Assembly (NCBI GenBank): GCA_020853405.1 | Contig: JADYYZ010000255.1 | Location: 1 to 6,528 of the forward strand | Source of the DNA: Acetobacteraceae bacterium | GTDB taxonomy: Bacteria > Pseudomonadota > Alphaproteobacteria > Acetobacterales > Acetobacteraceae | Length of the DNA: 6,528 bases | Reading direction: 5' to 3' | Shown: piece by piece, positions 5,548 through 6,528 of the stretch | Position numbering within the stretch: position 1 is the first letter of the stretch | Layout: every line of letters begins with the position of its first letter | The notes under the pieces: generated by a model | Database searches by the model: none | Told to the model about the DNA's origin: nothing | What the model saw: the letters and a program-made list of their open reading frames with translations, nothing else | Program-made: the position numbers and the translations under genes

Positions 5548-6528
5548 ATGCGGATGACGCATGGCCTCGCGGCGAATGCCGTCATGGCCGCGGCACTTGC
5601 TGTCCCGTTCGGCGAGGCCAGCGCGGCACTGGTGGGCTCAAGCGGCACGATCACCGTGGCAACGCAAGCGCTCGGTGCGCCCGTCGCGGGTGCGCCGACG
5701 TTCAATCCTGACGGCAGTCTGGTATCGCCCGGATCGGGGTGGCCCGCGCTTGGGCCGCCCGCCGTCGCCGGCACCGTGACGGGCCCCGCGGCCTGGGTGC
5801 CCCCGGCATATCCTCCCGGCCTTGCCCTTCCGCTGCCGCCGCCCAACGGCACCGGGTTGACCATCGCCGACCTCTGCACCGGCCTCTGCCCGCTGACCGT
5901 GGTCAGCGGTGGCGGTGTCAACGCGGTTGGCAACCTGCTGCCGTTCGTGCTGGCCGCCCCCGCGACAGGGGTTGCCACCACCGCCACCGTGCTGCACGCC
6001 TCGACCCACGTGAACCTCGACGGCGGGACGATCGACCAGGTCCTGCCGGTGATGGCCTGGGCGGCGCTGTTCCATCTGAAGCCGGGGGCGCCGACCTTTG
6101 CCGGCCTCGGCTGGACAGTCGACCTGGCATGGACCAGCCCGGCGCCGCCCCCACCCGCGCCGCCGCCGCCGCCGGCCTATTCCGGTGCGCAGACGATCAG
6201 AATGGTGATGGCGACGGATGGCGCCGGGCCATTGCCCGATGTCGCGTCCGCCCAGGCGCTGTCCGGTGGCCTGCCCAACCCGAACGCGCTGGGGCCCGTG
6301 CCGCCGCCGGTGATCGTCAATACCGGACTGGTCTCGCCGCTCAGCCTCGGGCCGATGTATCTCGGCTACGGGTGGGTGCTTGGCGAGATCATGCGCGTCG
6401 TCGGGTCCGGCGGCACCCTTGTATCGTCGGGCGCCATGACGTCATTCGGCGATCCGGCCTATATCACGATGCTGGATCTGCTGCTTCCCGATCCGCTGAA
6501 TGTCGATCTCGGGCCAGGCGTGCTGCCG
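5548..6528 (+). CDS. Putative exported Ala/Gly/Pro-rich protein, 3' end outside the window
   Basis: An uninterrupted frame of 327 codons that runs off the window edge without a stop. I do not recognise the family. The first 28 or so residues form a signal peptide: a short basic start (MRMTHG), a hydrophobic Ala/Val/Met core and a small-residue cleavage region (EASA). The exported part is rich in Ala, Gly, Pro, Val, Leu and Thr. It has one Lys, two Glu and three Arg in what is visible, so its charge is mainly Asp. C110 and C114 form a CxxxC pair. Residues 198-209 are almost all proline and look like a flexible linker between two domains. A promoter, a structured leader and a good ribosome binding site precede it. 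Third codon positions are mostly G or C, as in the upstream genes, which supports coding in this frame over the antisense frames. It could be a surface, matrix or envelope protein; the unseen C-terminus may carry the anchor. No link to the upstream operon is evident. Confidence 0.72.
   Translation, partial: MRMTHGLAANAVMAAALAVPFGEASAALVGSSGTITVATQALGAPVAGAPTFNPDGSLVSPGSGWPALGPPAVAGTVTGPAAWVPPAYPPGLALPLPPPNGTGLTIADLCTGLCPLTVVSGGGVNAVGNLLPFVLAAPATGVATTATVLHASTHVNLDGGTIDQVLPVMAWAALFHLKPGAPTFAGLGWTVDLAWTSPAPPPPAPPPPPAYSGAQTIRMVMATDGAGPLPDVASAQALSGGLPNPNALGPVPPPVIVNTGLVSPLSLGPMYLGYGWVLGEIMRVVGSGGTLVSSGAMTSFGDPAYITMLDLLLPDPLNVDLGPGVLP

Noticed and set aside
5163..5987. A 274-codon minus-strand frame running from the secreted-protein region into the M24 gene
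   Set aside because: It overlaps the intergenic hairpins, the predicted promoter and two plus-strand genes. The plus-strand frame is longer and has a signal peptide, ribosome binding site and promoter.
6139..6174. CCG-rich tract as a possible simple repeat or slippage site
   Set aside because: The reading frame stays open through it and it encodes a proline linker; codons vary (CCG, CCC, CCA, GCG), which argues for selection on protein rather than pure repeat expansion.

Overview
The window looks like accessory catabolic DNA from a high-GC bacterium. The strong G/C bias at third codon positions, the TAXI-type TRAP transporter and the style of the signal peptides suggest an alphaproteobacterium, perhaps Acetobacteraceae/Rhodospirillales. 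That assignment is inference from composition and gene content, not a marker gene. All genes I can support lie on the plus strand.

Positions 56-5277 form a compact four-gene unit that reads as one operon. In order it holds a TAXI-family TRAP periplasmic solute-binding protein with a twin-arginine-like signal peptide; a fused TRAP permease (small and large membrane subunits in one chain); an enolase-superfamily enzyme of the muconate-lactonizing (MLE) subgroup with a complete catalytic set; and an M24 (Xaa-Pro dipeptidase-like) metallohydrolase with all five metal ligands. The first two genes are 32 bases apart, with a small GC-rich hairpin between them. Permease and MLE enzyme overlap by 8 bases (GTG start), and MLE enzyme and M24 enzyme overlap by 4 bases (ATGA). 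The likely logic is secondary-transporter uptake of an organic acid or amide-containing compound, then cytoplasmic isomerisation or epimerisation and hydrolysis. The substrate cannot be read from the sequence, and no regulator is in view.

Positions 5278-5547 are non-coding and structured. Two tandem hairpins follow the operon (5301-5332 and 5341-5369, neither with a T-tract). Then comes an AT-richer island with a plausible sigma-70-type promoter (TTGCAT, 17 bases, TATATG), and a perfect 10-base inverted repeat at 5476-5522 whose left arm can instead fold into a local hairpin. A good ribosome binding site precedes a new gene.

From 5548 to the window edge, an uninterrupted reading frame encodes the first 327 residues of an unrecognised exported protein. 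It has a signal peptide, is rich in Ala, Gly, Pro and Val, nearly lacks lysine and glutamate, and carries a proline-rich linker. It has its own promoter and seems unrelated to the transport and catabolism operon.
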